Source: Daejeonella rubra
GTDB lineage: Bacteria > Bacteroidota > Bacteroidia > Sphingobacteriales > Sphingobacteriaceae
Direction of reading: 5' to 3'
Length of the DNA stretch: 64,000 bases
NCBI RefSeq assembly: GCF_900103545.1
Contig: NZ_FNHH01000015.1
Location: 31,864 to 95,863 of the forward strand
A program made the position numbers and the translations under genes. The first letter of the stretch is position 1; each line of letters opens with the position of its first letter. Below the pieces are notes generated by a model that was not told the origin of the DNA, did not search any database, and was given only the letters and a program-made list of their open reading frames with translations. Of this stretch, positions 6,984-16,352 are shown one piece after another.

Positions 6984-8789
6984 TTATCCAAGCTTGTCGC
7001 CTCGCAGTTTACGAAATCGTTTTCTTGCCTCAATAACATATAAACTGCCAGGAAAATCAGTTATTATTTTCTGATACAGTTCAAGAGCTTTAACAGGCTG
7101 GTTTAATCTTGTTTCATAAATGTCAGCCAGAATAAATACTGCATCATCTCCCCATAATTCTGATGGATAATTTTCTATTATTCCCATAAGCTGATCAATG
7201 GCCTGATTAAGGGTATTATTTTTTATGAAGATCTTTGATTTTGCCATCAAAATATCATCTGCCAGAGAGTTTCCCGGATAGAGTACGTTAATGCTATCCA
7301 GGATCAGCAATGCTTTATCCGATCGGTTTTTAAAAATCATAAGATCAGCATCTGCATACTTTTTAAGTGCTGCAGTATCAGTTTCACTTTGAAGATTATC
7401 TGAAATAAGTAAACTTAGGTTTAGTGCATCGTTCGCTATCAATTGGGAGGTAGAACCTTTTAATACATCAAGTTGTGCTTTTGCCCATACAAAATCACCC
7501 TGGTAATAAGCTAATTTTGCACTCTTAAACCTTGCTTCCTGTCCCAGGGGCTCATTTGCATAAGCTTTTTCAATTTGGCCATATAAAAGAGCTGCTTCCC
7601 AAACCTCTCCGGTAAGGATGTAAATATCACCAAGCTCTGATTTTGTTTGTCCGATAATATGAGGTGGTAATCCCGGGAGTTCCAATAATTTCTGAAGCTG
7701 CTGGGCTGCTACGGCAGGTTTTTCAAGGTAATAAGCCTGAAGATTTGCCAGTTGACGTATTGCAAATGCTGTTCCTGAGCTTCTTCCAAATTCATTCAGA
7801 AGAGAGTTGAAATCATTTTCTATTGTGATCAGATCTTCTTTACTGAACTTTAAAGAAGTTAGCTGTCTGGTTTTTACATTTAGCAGGTCAATTTTGGCTG
7901 GAAGATAATACCTGCCTGAAGCACCTTTTGATACCAGATAGTTTAATGATTCAATTGCCTGATCAAATGCCTGATTTGATACCAGCAAACGGGATAGCTC
8001 AAAGACCCTGCTTCCATCTTCTTTTAGTCGGCGATCCAAAGCAAGTGTTTGCCTTAATGCCATGTCGAAATCCTTTTGCTGAATAAATTGCCAGGTTAAA
8101 AATTCTGTCATGACAATACTTTGCGGCTCCTTTTGAAGTCGGCGCAAAATCGATGATCTTAACATATCGAAATCATCTTTGCTTTCCAGAATATTTCCCA
8201 GTACGTTTTGTGCCTGGGGTAATGCCTCTGGATTTGTACTTAGTAGATTGATATATTCCTGAATTAGCATTATTTTATCCTTTCGGAACCGGTACAGACT
8301 CAGCAGATCATAAGTAAAGGCATTATCCTTATTAAGCAGCTTTCTGCCGGTGAGGAAGGCTTTAACTGAAAAATCATACGCCTCAGCACGATAAAATGTT
8401 ATCGCAAGATCCTTTATCGCAAACTCATTGGCAGGCATGGTCCTGATGAGTGTATTAAACCATTCTGATGCTTTTTCCTGTTCGCCTTTTTCCTGATAAA
8501 TGCGACCAATATCAACTGAATAGGTGAAATTGCCGGGATTGCTTTTTAGCAGGCTGCGTGAGAGTTTTTCAGCCTCCGTAAATTGTTTAAGCTTAAGCAA
8601 GCTGTTTATATATGGATCGTAATAGCTTGAGTTTTTGGTTCGGTTGAATAGTTTTTCATACAGTAAAGCAGCTTTTTCGAAATCTCCGGATTGAAAGTAT
8701 TGCATGGCCAGGGCTTCTTCTGAACTTAGCTGAGCCTTTAGTCCTGCAGATGAAATGAACAGTATAAGCAGAAGAATGACTTTCTTCAT
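6984..8789 (-). CDS. Secreted tetratricopeptide repeat protein
   Basis: 601 residues with a cleavable signal peptide (about 1-19, ending GLKAQ). Most of the rest is helical TPR-like repeats, for example ALAMQYFQSGDFEKAALLY near residue 30, EAALLYGQIEKAY near 400 and PVKALELYQKIITDFPG near 575. It is probably a periplasmic scaffold. No enzymatic domain is visible, and the specific partner is unknown. Confidence 0.8.
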   Translation of the reverse strand: MKKVILLLILFISSAGLKAQLSSEEALAMQYFQSGDFEKAALLYEKLFNRTKNSSYYDPYINSLLKLKQFTEAEKLSRSLLKSNPGNFTYSVDIGRIYQEKGEQEKASEWFNTLIRTMPANEFAIKDLAITFYRAEAYDFSVKAFLTGRKLLNKDNAFTYDLLSLYRFRKDKIMLIQEYINLLSTNPEALPQAQNVLGNILESKDDFDMLRSSILRRLQKEPQSIVMTEFLTWQFIQQKDFDMALRQTLALDRRLKEDGSRVFELSRLLVSNQAFDQAIESLNYLVSKGASGRYYLPAKIDLLNVKTRQLTSLKFSKEDLITIENDFNSLLNEFGRSSGTAFAIRQLANLQAYYLEKPAVAAQQLQKLLELPGLPPHIIGQTKSELGDIYILTGEVWEAALLYGQIEKAYANEPLGQEARFKSAKLAYYQGDFVWAKAQLDVLKGSTSQLIANDALNLSLLISDNLQSETDTAALKKYADADLMIFKNRSDKALLILDSINVLYPGNSLADDILMAKSKIFIKNNTLNQAIDQLMGIIENYPSELWGDDAVFILADIYETRLNQPVKALELYQKIITDFPGSLYVIEARKRFRKLRGDKLG

Positions 8790-9086
8790 AATTGTTTGTT
8801 GTTACTCATTTTTCCGAATTCATAAAGTTAAGGCTAATGCAATTAATTTTGCCTGAAAGTCCAAATTAAAGTTCTGACCGATCAGCTCATTGTTTTGCAA
8901 TAAATAGTCCTTGTAGTTTAAATGTTACGATAAGTTTTTTATGATTGTAAAGGAATTTATTACATTGAAAGATTAGTTTCAAAACAGCCTCTGATATTTT
9001 ATAGTTGTAACATTTATCTGTATTTTTTTGCAATGAAGCGGGTATTATAGTTTTTTGAGCGAAATTTGAATAAATAGTAGTGGATA
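8790..9086. other. Divergent intergenic region, 297 bp
   Basis: AT-rich spacer between the divergent TPR and S9 peptidase genes. It should hold both promoters. An exact TAnnTTTG match (TAATTTTG, 8844-8851, plus strand) is present but has no good -33 partner and is 235 bp from the start codon. I see no ORF, RNA gene or repeat in it. Confidence 0.4.
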
Positions 9087-10973
9087 ATGCCGGTATTTAA
9101 AAATTACTTTTTCTTATTTGTATTGCTGACACTTGTGTCATGTTCTTTTGAGGACACTGTTGAGAAAATTCCACTTGAGAAATTTTTCAGTGTGCCTATA
9201 AAAACATCCTTTCTTGTTTCCCCCGATGGTAAATTTATTTCCTATCTGAAACCAGACAATAATCGCATTCATATTTATGTAGAGACCTGGGATGGGAAAA
9301 ATACCACTCAGCTAACATGCGATACTAACCGCAGTATTTCAAATTATTTTTGGGCAAGCAATAATGAGATTCTTTATCTGAAGAGTGGCCCTGAAGATAA
9401 AGATGCCGGACTATTTGCGGTAAAAATTGACGGTTCAAACAAAAGGGAGCTTTTGCCATTTAACAATGCAAAGATCAGGTTAATTACTACGGGCAGGGTT
9501 TACGATGATCAGGTTTTGGTTGCTCTTAACAGGCGTGATTCTACGGTTTTCGATGCTTATAGATTAAATATTCAATCCGGGAAATTGTCCTTACTTCTTG
9601 AAAATCCAGGAAATATAACTAAGTGGTACTCTGATCCTGCTGGTAAATTGCGTATGGCAATAGCAAGTGACGGGGTTAATGAAACTTTATTATATCGTGA
9701 TGTTGAGAATCAGAGATTGAATCCTGTATTGACAAATAATTTCAAAACCAGCATTCTACCTGTAGCATTTAGTGCAGATAATAGTTGTATTTATGCTTTA
9801 TCAAACCAGAATCGTGATAAGATGGCACTGGTTGAATTGGATTGCAAAAGTGGAAAAGAGCATCGAACCATTTACAGTAATCCAGAGGTAGATGTATCTG
9901 AAGCAATATATTCTGTAAATAAGGATAAACTGATATATGCGGGATATGAAACCTGGAAAAAGGAGCGTCACTATCTTGATGATACTGTCAAAAGCATGTT
10001 CAATAAGCTTGAAAAGCTACTCCCAAATACAGAGATCCGTGTGAGCAGTTCTGATTCGGCAGAAAGGAAATTCATTATCCGTTCTTATACTGACCGAAAT
10101 CCCGGTTCATTTTATCAATATACACCTGGTGAAAATAAACTGGTTAAATTAAGTGATATTAACTCTTCCCTGGCTGTTGATGATATGTCTGAGATGAAAC
10201 CTGTCAGTTTTAAAACCAGAGACTCACTTACAGTAAATGGCTATTTAACACTTCCCAAGGGCAAAGCAAAGAAAAATCTTCCGGTAGTTGTGATGCCTCA
10301 CGGCGGGCCTGATTCAAGAAATAGCTGGGGCTATAATTCTGAGGTACAGTTTCTTGCGAACAGAGGTTATGCAGTGTTCCAGGTTAATTTCAGAGGTTCT
10401 AAAGGTTATGGTAAGAAATTTTGGATAGCAGGTTTCAAAGAATGGGGTGGAAAGATGCAGGATGATATTACAGATGGCGTTCGCTGGCTTATTTCAGAGC
10501 AGATTGCTGATTCTTCACGTATTGCCATTTATGGATCAAGTTTTGGTGGTTTTTCAGCGCTTCATGGTCTTATTTCAAGACCGGATTTATACCAGTGCGG
10601 GGCATCCTATTCAGGTTTTACTAACTTATTTACTTATCTCAAAGATATTCCACCCTATTTCAGGCCATATCAACAGATGTATTATGAAACTGTTGGAAAT
10701 CCTGAAACAGATGCTGACTACTTCAGAGCGGTTTCGCCTGTTTTTCATACTGATAAGATCAAGGTCCCGGTATTAATTGCCCAGGGCGCCAGAGATCCAA
10801 GAGTGAATATGAATGAAACGAATCAGTTTGTAAAGGAACTGAAAAAGAGAAAGGTTCCGGTCACCTATATCTTAAAAGAAGACGAAGGGCATTTTTTTAG
10901 AAATATTGAAAACAGATTAGAGTTTTACAGAGAGCTCGAAATATTTCTTGATAAAAATCTTAGCCGTAAGTAA
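9087..10973 (+). CDS. S9-family prolyl oligopeptidase-like lipoprotein
   Basis: 628 residues. N-terminal signal with lipobox-like LVSC (Cys about 19), so probably a membrane-anchored lipoprotein. Residues about 35-370 form a beta-propeller-like region (repeated S/DG blocks), and about 380-628 the alpha/beta hydrolase domain. The catalytic triad is visible: S485 in GSSFGG, D570 in ARDPRVN and H602 in EDEGHFFRN. The family cleaves oligopeptides, often after Pro or with dipeptidyl/acylaminoacyl specificity; the exact specificity cannot be read. The histidine kinase gene starts 4 bp downstream, so they are probably co-transcribed. Confidence 0.9.
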   Translation: MPVFKNYFFLFVLLTLVSCSFEDTVEKIPLEKFFSVPIKTSFLVSPDGKFISYLKPDNNRIHIYVETWDGKNTTQLTCDTNRSISNYFWASNNEILYLKSGPEDKDAGLFAVKIDGSNKRELLPFNNAKIRLITTGRVYDDQVLVALNRRDSTVFDAYRLNIQSGKLSLLLENPGNITKWYSDPAGKLRMAIASDGVNETLLYRDVENQRLNPVLTNNFKTSILPVAFSADNSCIYALSNQNRDKMALVELDCKSGKEHRTIYSNPEVDVSEAIYSVNKDKLIYAGYETWKKERHYLDDTVKSMFNKLEKLLPNTEIRVSSSDSAERKFIIRSYTDRNPGSFYQYTPGENKLVKLSDINSSLAVDDMSEMKPVSFKTRDSLTVNGYLTLPKGKAKKNLPVVVMPHGGPDSRNSWGYNSEVQFLANRGYAVFQVNFRGSKGYGKKFWIAGFKEWGGKMQDDITDGVRWLISEQIADSSRIAIYGSSFGGFSALHGLISRPDLYQCGASYSGFTNLFTYLKDIPPYFRPYQQMYYETVGNPETDADYFRAVSPVFHTDKIKVPVLIAQGARDPRVNMNETNQFVKELKKRKVPVTYILKEDEGHFFRNIENRLEFYRELEIFLDKNLSRK

Positions 10974-10977
10974 CGGA

Positions 10978-12651
10978 ATGAAGGAGTATCAGCAATCTTA
11001 TCGTAAAAACTTTTCTCTGGTTATAATTTTTCTGGTTCTAATTACAGCTGCCCTGGGAGGTGCATTATATCTCGCCTATAAACTCACCAGCAAATACGTA
11101 GAAAATGACTTCGCCTCTCAGAAAATTGAGGTTCTGGAAGAAACTGTAAGGCCCTATAATGATTTTTTTCAAAATAAGATCCCTGAAATTTCTTTCTATC
11201 AGGGATATCTGGATTCTGCACAAGCGGCAAAATACATTGATACCATATTTCGCAAATTCAAGTTTGTAGATCGTGTTGTTTTTTATGATGCAGCAATAAG
11301 TAATCATAATATCCCCGATGGAATAAGGGTTAATAATTTTTCTTTAGGACCCAAAGCAGTGTACCAGTTTGCCAGAAATCTCCATAAAGATTCAATAGTA
11401 CTGTTTAAAGATGATCAGCCAACCAGTACTTTCTCCTTAAGGACTGGCGATGAGTTCAACAAGATGGCAATCAAGTTCAGTGGGTTTATTGAGTCGGCAG
11501 ATACGACGCGTGCGCTGAATGACTCTGATCGTTTTAGTGTTTTTTATAGTATAATGTCTGAGAGGATCACCTATATGAACATTCCCAGAAGGGAAGAGTT
11601 GAAGATCTATAAAGACCTGATGTCGAATGAACAGAATTTATCGCCGGTTTATGAATTGGATATGCTTTCCTTCTATCTGGATCCGCTAAAACTGAAGATA
11701 AAGAATACAAATCCTGAATTGTATCAATCGATCAATATTAAACCGCTGGTTTATGAGTCACTTGAAAATAATTCAGAGATCATCAGTAATGATCTTCCCT
11801 TATCGGGTCCTTTTTCTGATTATAAATTGTATTTCAGTTCGAGTAAAAATTTTTTGCGGAAGGAGATCAATACCAGATTTATGCCTATTGCTGGTGGTTT
11901 ATTTGTTTCATATTTCGTTCTCGTATTAATTGCGTATTTGATTTTTAGAAATCTGAATATCAATAGCAAACTATTTAAGCTTCAGTATGATTTTATAAAT
12001 AACCTGACTCATGAGTTTAAAACTCCGGTTAGTGTAATCAAGATCGCGGGTAATAATATAAGGAGTGCCTCCAATCTCTCCGATAAAGAAAGGTTACATT
12101 ATGGTAAGATACTGGATGAAGAAGCAGATAAACTTAATGATTTGATGAATAAATTGCTTTCATTTACTCAGATTGAAAATAAGGCTATAAAAATTAAACC
12201 AGAGAATATAAATCTGGAGGTCTTCTGCCAAAATTTAATTGACAGTTATCAGTTAAAATATCCTAATTTTGATATTAGCTGTAATATTGAAGGTGCTGAA
12301 TACTTTAAATCTGATCCTGTTTTATTAGGAAGCATATTTCAGAATCTGATCGACAATGCTTACAAATATTCCAGGCCTGACAATAAGATTTTAAAGATCA
12401 GTATTGCCAAAAGTAGAAAACAGTTAGTTTTCAAATTTTCCGATCATGGTATCGGTATTCCTGCTAAAGATCTTACTAACATATTTAAAAAGTTTTTCAG
12501 AGTTCAAAATGAATATAACCAGCAGGGTAGCGTTGGTTTAGGTTTGGCTTTCTGTAAAGAACTGGTTAAATTTATGAATGGAACAATATCAGTGGAAAGT
12601 GTGGTTGGCAAAGGATCTGAATTTACAATAGAATTGCCTTACGATTTATAA
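10978..12651 (+). CDS. Sensor histidine kinase
   Basis: 557 residues from ATG 10978 (the longer frame from 10948 would overlap the peptidase gene). Two membrane helices, near residues 11-33 and 300-325, flank a periplasmic sensor domain of about 265 residues with no recognised fold. HisKA box with phospho-acceptor H345 in LTHEFKTPV, then HATPase with N box NLIDNAYKYS, G1 HGIGIP and G2 GLGLAFCKELV. It is followed 2 bp later by its response regulator. The ligand is unknown; co-transcription with an S9 peptidase hints at a peptide or envelope-stress signal, which is inference. Confidence 0.92.
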   Translation: MKEYQQSYRKNFSLVIIFLVLITAALGGALYLAYKLTSKYVENDFASQKIEVLEETVRPYNDFFQNKIPEISFYQGYLDSAQAAKYIDTIFRKFKFVDRVVFYDAAISNHNIPDGIRVNNFSLGPKAVYQFARNLHKDSIVLFKDDQPTSTFSLRTGDEFNKMAIKFSGFIESADTTRALNDSDRFSVFYSIMSERITYMNIPRREELKIYKDLMSNEQNLSPVYELDMLSFYLDPLKLKIKNTNPELYQSINIKPLVYESLENNSEIISNDLPLSGPFSDYKLYFSSSKNFLRKEINTRFMPIAGGLFVSYFVLVLIAYLIFRNLNINSKLFKLQYDFINNLTHEFKTPVSVIKIAGNNIRSASNLSDKERLHYGKILDEEADKLNDLMNKLLSFTQIENKAIKIKPENINLEVFCQNLIDSYQLKYPNFDISCNIEGAEYFKSDPVLLGSIFQNLIDNAYKYSRPDNKILKISIAKSRKQLVFKFSDHGIGIPAKDLTNIFKKFFRVQNEYNQQGSVGLGLAFCKELVKFMNGTISVESVVGKGSEFTIELPYDL

Positions 12652-12653
12652 TT

Positions 12654-13343
12654 ATGCAAAAAGAAATTAAGATTGCCGTTATTGAGGATGATGAGAATTT
12701 GAGATTCCTGGTAGTACATCGTCTGCAAGCTGAAGGTTATAAAGTTGTGGATGCTTCTGATGGGCAGCTTGCAGAAGAGTTGATCATGACCGAGCAACCG
12801 GATATTGTGCTGCTCGACTGGATGTTGCCAACTAAGCAAGGTTCTGAGGTTTGCCAAAATGTACGTAAGCTTGGTTTTGACAATCTGATCATCATGATGA
12901 CAGCCAAGTCACAGGATATTGATAAAATTGATGCCTATAGCTTTGGAGTTTCAGATTATGTGACCAAGCCCTTTAATATGGACGTACTGGTTGCCTTAAT
13001 TGATAATAAAGTAAAATTTGTAATCAATAACGAAAAGTCTGAGGTTTACAAGTTTGGTAATATGGAACATCATCCTAATACGCATTCCTTAATGCGCGAT
13101 GGGAAAAAGATAGAACTTACCATTCTGGAAAACAGGATTCTGCTTTATTTTCTAAAGAATGCTAATACGGTAATAAATCGTGATGAATTAATGATGGTTG
13201 TATGGGGGTATAACTCTGATGTGAATACCCGTACACTCGATATGCATATTGTTCGCCTGCGCAAGAAGATTGAAAGTAATCCTGATCGCCCACACTATAT
13301 GCAAACAGTGCGTGGAGTAGGTTATAAGTTTGTGATCGATTAA
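12654..13343 (+). CDS. OmpR/PhoB-type response regulator
   Basis: 229 residues. Receiver domain (1-120) with acidic pocket E11-D12-D13, phospho-acceptor D55 in LLDWMLP, and the conserved Lys in VTKPF near 107. The C-terminal winged helix (about 130-229) has TILENRILLYFLKN and the recognition-helix end VRLRKKIE followed by TVRGVGYKF. It is 2 bp after the partner kinase. Targets are unknown. Confidence 0.95.
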   Translation: MQKEIKIAVIEDDENLRFLVVHRLQAEGYKVVDASDGQLAEELIMTEQPDIVLLDWMLPTKQGSEVCQNVRKLGFDNLIIMMTAKSQDIDKIDAYSFGVSDYVTKPFNMDVLVALIDNKVKFVINNEKSEVYKFGNMEHHPNTHSLMRDGKKIELTILENRILLYFLKNANTVINRDELMMVVWGYNSDVNTRTLDMHIVRLRKKIESNPDRPHYMQTVRGVGYKFVID

Positions 13344-13367
13344 TACCTCCTATTCTTGAAGATTTCA

Positions 13368-13428
13368 TGATCAAACTTTGAAAGCAATTTTCTTATTGCT
13401 TTGAATTATAATTTGATCAGTTTTTTTT
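13368..13428 (+). terminator. Terminator after the response regulator
   Basis: Nested inverted repeat: inner perfect stem AAAGCAAT / ATTGCTTT (13381-13388 and 13395-13402), outer stem TGATCAAA / TTTGATCA (13368-13375 and 13412-13419), then eight T residues. The outer arm runs into the last codons of the convergent MOSC gene. Confidence 0.6.
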
Positions 13429-14065
13429 CAAACATGACCCGCCATTCCTCAGTTAGTTCCGGTAGGTTTATTAATCGCTGAAGCCATTCTTTATTTTCGG
13501 GATCGTGATAACGTACATGATTCACGTCCATTACGGATATCTTTTCAGGGTGTGAACTAATGTGGATGAGCTTATCTGTCATTCTAACAAACCCCGGTTT
13601 GATTGTTCTTAGATAATAGCCGGTCAGTCCCGTAGTTTGAAGGTGAACAGGAAATTTTTTGTAGTTATACCTGATGCCGATCATATAGCAGGGTCCGCGA
13701 GGTTCTGATACTTCTACCAGTGCTTCACCTAACTGATACCGGTCGCCTATGTAAATATGGCTTTCATTCGCATTTTCACCTTCCAGCGTCAGGTTCTCGC
13801 CAAATGCTCCCTGCTCCAGATCAAATCCCAGCTCTTTTTTCCATTTTGCAAAATGATCGGAATTATAGCAGCATATTGCCTTATCATTACCGCCATGATG
13901 TTTAGTGTCCTTTACCATGTCGCCTGCAAATCCTGTAAGTCCCAATTCAATACCTTCAGTTTGAATAGCTTTCTTTCTGAACGCAGTTAACGCTTTCTGA
14001 TGATCTGATACCAATAATTCTGCTTTACCAAGAATGTTTAAGGAAATAATATTGATGTTTTTCAT
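13406..14065 (-). CDS. MOSC domain protein (YiiM-like)
   Basis: 219 residues. It fits the beta-barrel MOSC domain seen in molybdenum-cofactor sulfurases and YiiM: DTKHHGGNDKAICCY near 60, LEQGAFGENLTL near 88, VSEPRGPCYMIG (with the conserved Cys) near 122, and GYYLRTIKPG near 152. YiiM-type proteins reduce 6-N-hydroxylaminopurine or carry sulfur. The substrate here cannot be told. It may be read with the upstream UbiA-like gene, although a large hairpin lies between them. Confidence 0.85.
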   Translation of the reverse strand: MKNINIISLNILGKAELLVSDHQKALTAFRKKAIQTEGIELGLTGFAGDMVKDTKHHGGNDKAICCYNSDHFAKWKKELGFDLEQGAFGENLTLEGENANESHIYIGDRYQLGEALVEVSEPRGPCYMIGIRYNYKKFPVHLQTTGLTGYYLRTIKPGFVRMTDKLIHISSHPEKISVMDVNHVRYHDPENKEWLQRLINLPELTEEWRVMFEKKLIKL

Positions 14066-14091
14066 CAGAATATAATTTGTTTTTTAATGGT

Positions 14092-14154
14092 TATGAAGCT
14101 TGCATGAGCTTATTCATTCCGGTTTGTGAGCGGTAAGCTCATGCAGGTTTCATA
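14092..14154. repeat. 21-bp-arm palindrome between the UbiA-like and MOSC genes
   Basis: Arms 14092-14112 and 14134-14154 are inverted copies matching at 19 of 21 positions, with a 21-bp loop. The inner 11 bp (GCATGAGCTTA) is perfect. The right arm covers the stop codon of the UbiA-like gene. No T-run follows on the minus strand, so it is not a standard terminator. It may block 3' decay or be a mobile palindromic repeat. Confidence 0.7.
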
Positions 14155-15028
14155 ATGGAATAGTACTGAATAAAAGCAGCATAATAAATTGGAGGATCAT
14201 TGTTCCATCCAGAAAAAGAAAGTAATAATATTCATTTTTCTTCCATTTCGATTTGAATATAAGCCAACCTGATAAAATAATGGTCAGGCTAAGTGCGAAG
14301 AAATCTTTATCAATCTTTTCAGTAAGGGTAAATAACAAAAACATATAGGCCGCCAGTAATCCCTGACATATCAATAATGATTTCTTTTCACCAAGAATCA
14401 CAGGTATAGTTTTTAGCTCATTGCTTTTATCCTGAAAGAGGTCTCGTATATCAAATGGAACAGTAATAGCTGCAATGAAAAGAAATCGCTTTGAAAATAA
14501 GAGTATCGTTTCATTTATTGTAATTGACGCAGCATTATTGCCATCTATTTCAAGAATTGGAAGGAGGACACAGCTTCCTGCCCAAACCATGGCGATGATG
14601 AACAGCTTGACTCCCGGAATATTGCGCAGACCAAATCGTTTATCATGAATAGTGAAAATGGGTAGGTTATAGGCAACAGAAATTAAGCCTAAACCTATCA
14701 GCAGTATTCTGGATGATGTACTAAGAAAGAAACTTAATGGGATTATTGCGACAACTGAAATGATTGTCAGGGTGATCATCAGCCGGTAATGAGAAAATAT
14801 CCATCTGACTCTTCGAAATCCGGAATTCTCTGGTTTGTCGGGTTTTGATATCAGAATACTGAAATTATAGAGGGCCAGTGTGGAACAGAATAAGAGCCCC
14901 AGTACATACTCATGAGGTTTTACCTGTAAGAGCCAATAAGTAACCATGCCCTGAGAAACTGCGCACATAGCAATGAAAATATTGCTGAATAACAGAAAAT
15001 CCAGAGTTTGCCTAAGGTATTTGTTCAT
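14150..15028 (-). CDS. UbiA-superfamily-like membrane protein
   Basis: 292 residues from ATG 15028, chosen over the ATG at 15073 that would overlap the previous gene. About eight hydrophobic helices. The second Asp-rich motif of UbiA prenyltransferases is clear: PFDIRDLFQD followed by LKTIPVILGEKK (about residues 185-215). The first motif (NDxxDxxxD) is not recognisable; at that place there is LYNFSIL. It may be a divergent or inactive prenyltransferase. It is the last gene of a run that starts with metallophosphoesterase 20 bp upstream. Confidence 0.65.
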   Translation of the reverse strand: MNKYLRQTLDFLLFSNIFIAMCAVSQGMVTYWLLQVKPHEYVLGLLFCSTLALYNFSILISKPDKPENSGFRRVRWIFSHYRLMITLTIISVVAIIPLSFFLSTSSRILLIGLGLISVAYNLPIFTIHDKRFGLRNIPGVKLFIIAMVWAGSCVLLPILEIDGNNAASITINETILLFSKRFLFIAAITVPFDIRDLFQDKSNELKTIPVILGEKKSLLICQGLLAAYMFLLFTLTEKIDKDFFALSLTIILSGWLIFKSKWKKNEYYYFLFLDGTMILQFIMLLLFSTIPL

Positions 15029-15047
15029 ATTTGAACCCGGGATCAGA

Positions 15048-16313
15048 TCATGAATCGCCCCGTCGTAATTCAAATATCGTAATTTCAGGTAACATTCCTA
15101 CGCGTCCGGGATAGCCAAGGAAGCCGTATCCAACGTTCACGTACAATTGCTGAGCACCATCCTTATAATGTCCTGCCCATTCTTTATATACATATTGCGC
15201 AGGACTCCATTGAAATTTCTCTGTAACTATACCAAATTGCATACCATGGGTGTGTCCGCTAAACATGGCATCGATCTGAGGATATTCAGGAAGTACCTGA
15301 GCCCTCCAGTGAGATGGGTCATGCGACAAAAGTAGTTTAACCGGAACATCATCTGTATTTTTGATAGCCTTATCCATCTGTCCGTATTTTGCAAATCTCC
15401 CAACCCCCCAGTTTTCAATGCCGAGAACTGCAATTTCTTCACCTTCTATTTTTATTCTTCTGTTCTCGTTTAGCAGAAGATCCCAACCCATGTTCTTATG
15501 AGTTATCTTAACATCAGCCAGGTTTTTAGATTTTGCACTTGATCCACCCTGTCCGAATAAATAATCTCCGTAATCATGATTTCCCAGAACAGAGTAAACT
15601 CCCAGGGGAGCTTTTACTTTTGAAAATATATCCTGATAATCCCTCATTTCTGAGGCTAAATTGTTCACCAGATCACCTGTGAAAAATATCAGGTCAGGTT
15701 TCTCTTTGAGTAACATTTCAACTCCACCAAGTACAGCCTTACTATCATAGAAACTTCCTGAATGGATGTCAGACAGCTGTCCCAATGTAATTCCATCAAA
15801 GGCTTTTGGAAGGTTAGGTAAAAAAAGTGTTTTTCGTTTTATACGATAGTCATACGCACTGGAAACAACTCCATATGTTAAAGATGCCAACGGTAATGCG
15901 GCAATAAGTGTTCCGGCTTTTATTAAAAATTCTGATCTGGGAATAGCTTCCTGCTTAATTTTATCCCCATTTTTCTCATCACGAGTTCTGCTTTTAAACT
16001 TTCTTTTGATCCATATAAATCCCCTCCGAAGGTCATCAGTGATTAAAAAAGGAAGTATAAATATTTTGGATACAAAGGTCAGAAAGAAGACGACCAATAT
16101 GATGGATCGAAGGAGAAATTTAATATTAAAAAATATACTGATAAATACTCCTATTATCAGTAAAAAGGTATAGCCCCACCAGATATAAGTAAATGATAAG
16201 TATTTGTTATTCTTCCATTTCCAGCTAACCGACCGAACAGCCCTGTAAATATATATATCAATGATAATCAGCAGTATGCTGATTATTATTAATCCCAAAA
16301 TCCGATTTGCCAT
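15048..16313 (-). CDS. Membrane-anchored metallophosphoesterase
   Basis: 421 residues. Three to four membrane helices in the first 110 residues, a basic linker, another hydrophobic segment near 130-150, then a calcineurin-like domain from about 175. All five motifs are visible: LSDIHSG, FTGDLVNN, GNHDYGD, LLSHDPSHW and FSGHTHGMQ, the ligands for a two-metal centre. Members of this membrane-linked YkuE/YaeI-like group act on UDP-diacylglucosamine or other phosphoesters; the substrate here is unknown. Confidence 0.88.
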   Translation of the reverse strand: MANRILGLIIISILLIIIDIYIYRAVRSVSWKWKNNKYLSFTYIWWGYTFLLIIGVFISIFFNIKFLLRSIILVVFFLTFVSKIFILPFLITDDLRRGFIWIKRKFKSRTRDEKNGDKIKQEAIPRSEFLIKAGTLIAALPLASLTYGVVSSAYDYRIKRKTLFLPNLPKAFDGITLGQLSDIHSGSFYDSKAVLGGVEMLLKEKPDLIFFTGDLVNNLASEMRDYQDIFSKVKAPLGVYSVLGNHDYGDYLFGQGGSSAKSKNLADVKITHKNMGWDLLLNENRRIKIEGEEIAVLGIENWGVGRFAKYGQMDKAIKNTDDVPVKLLLSHDPSHWRAQVLPEYPQIDAMFSGHTHGMQFGIVTEKFQWSPAQYVYKEWAGHYKDGAQQLYVNVGYGFLGYPGRVGMLPEITIFELRRGDS

Positions 16314-16352
16314 TAATTGTAATTGTTGTTTTTATTCTATGAAAATGGGTGC

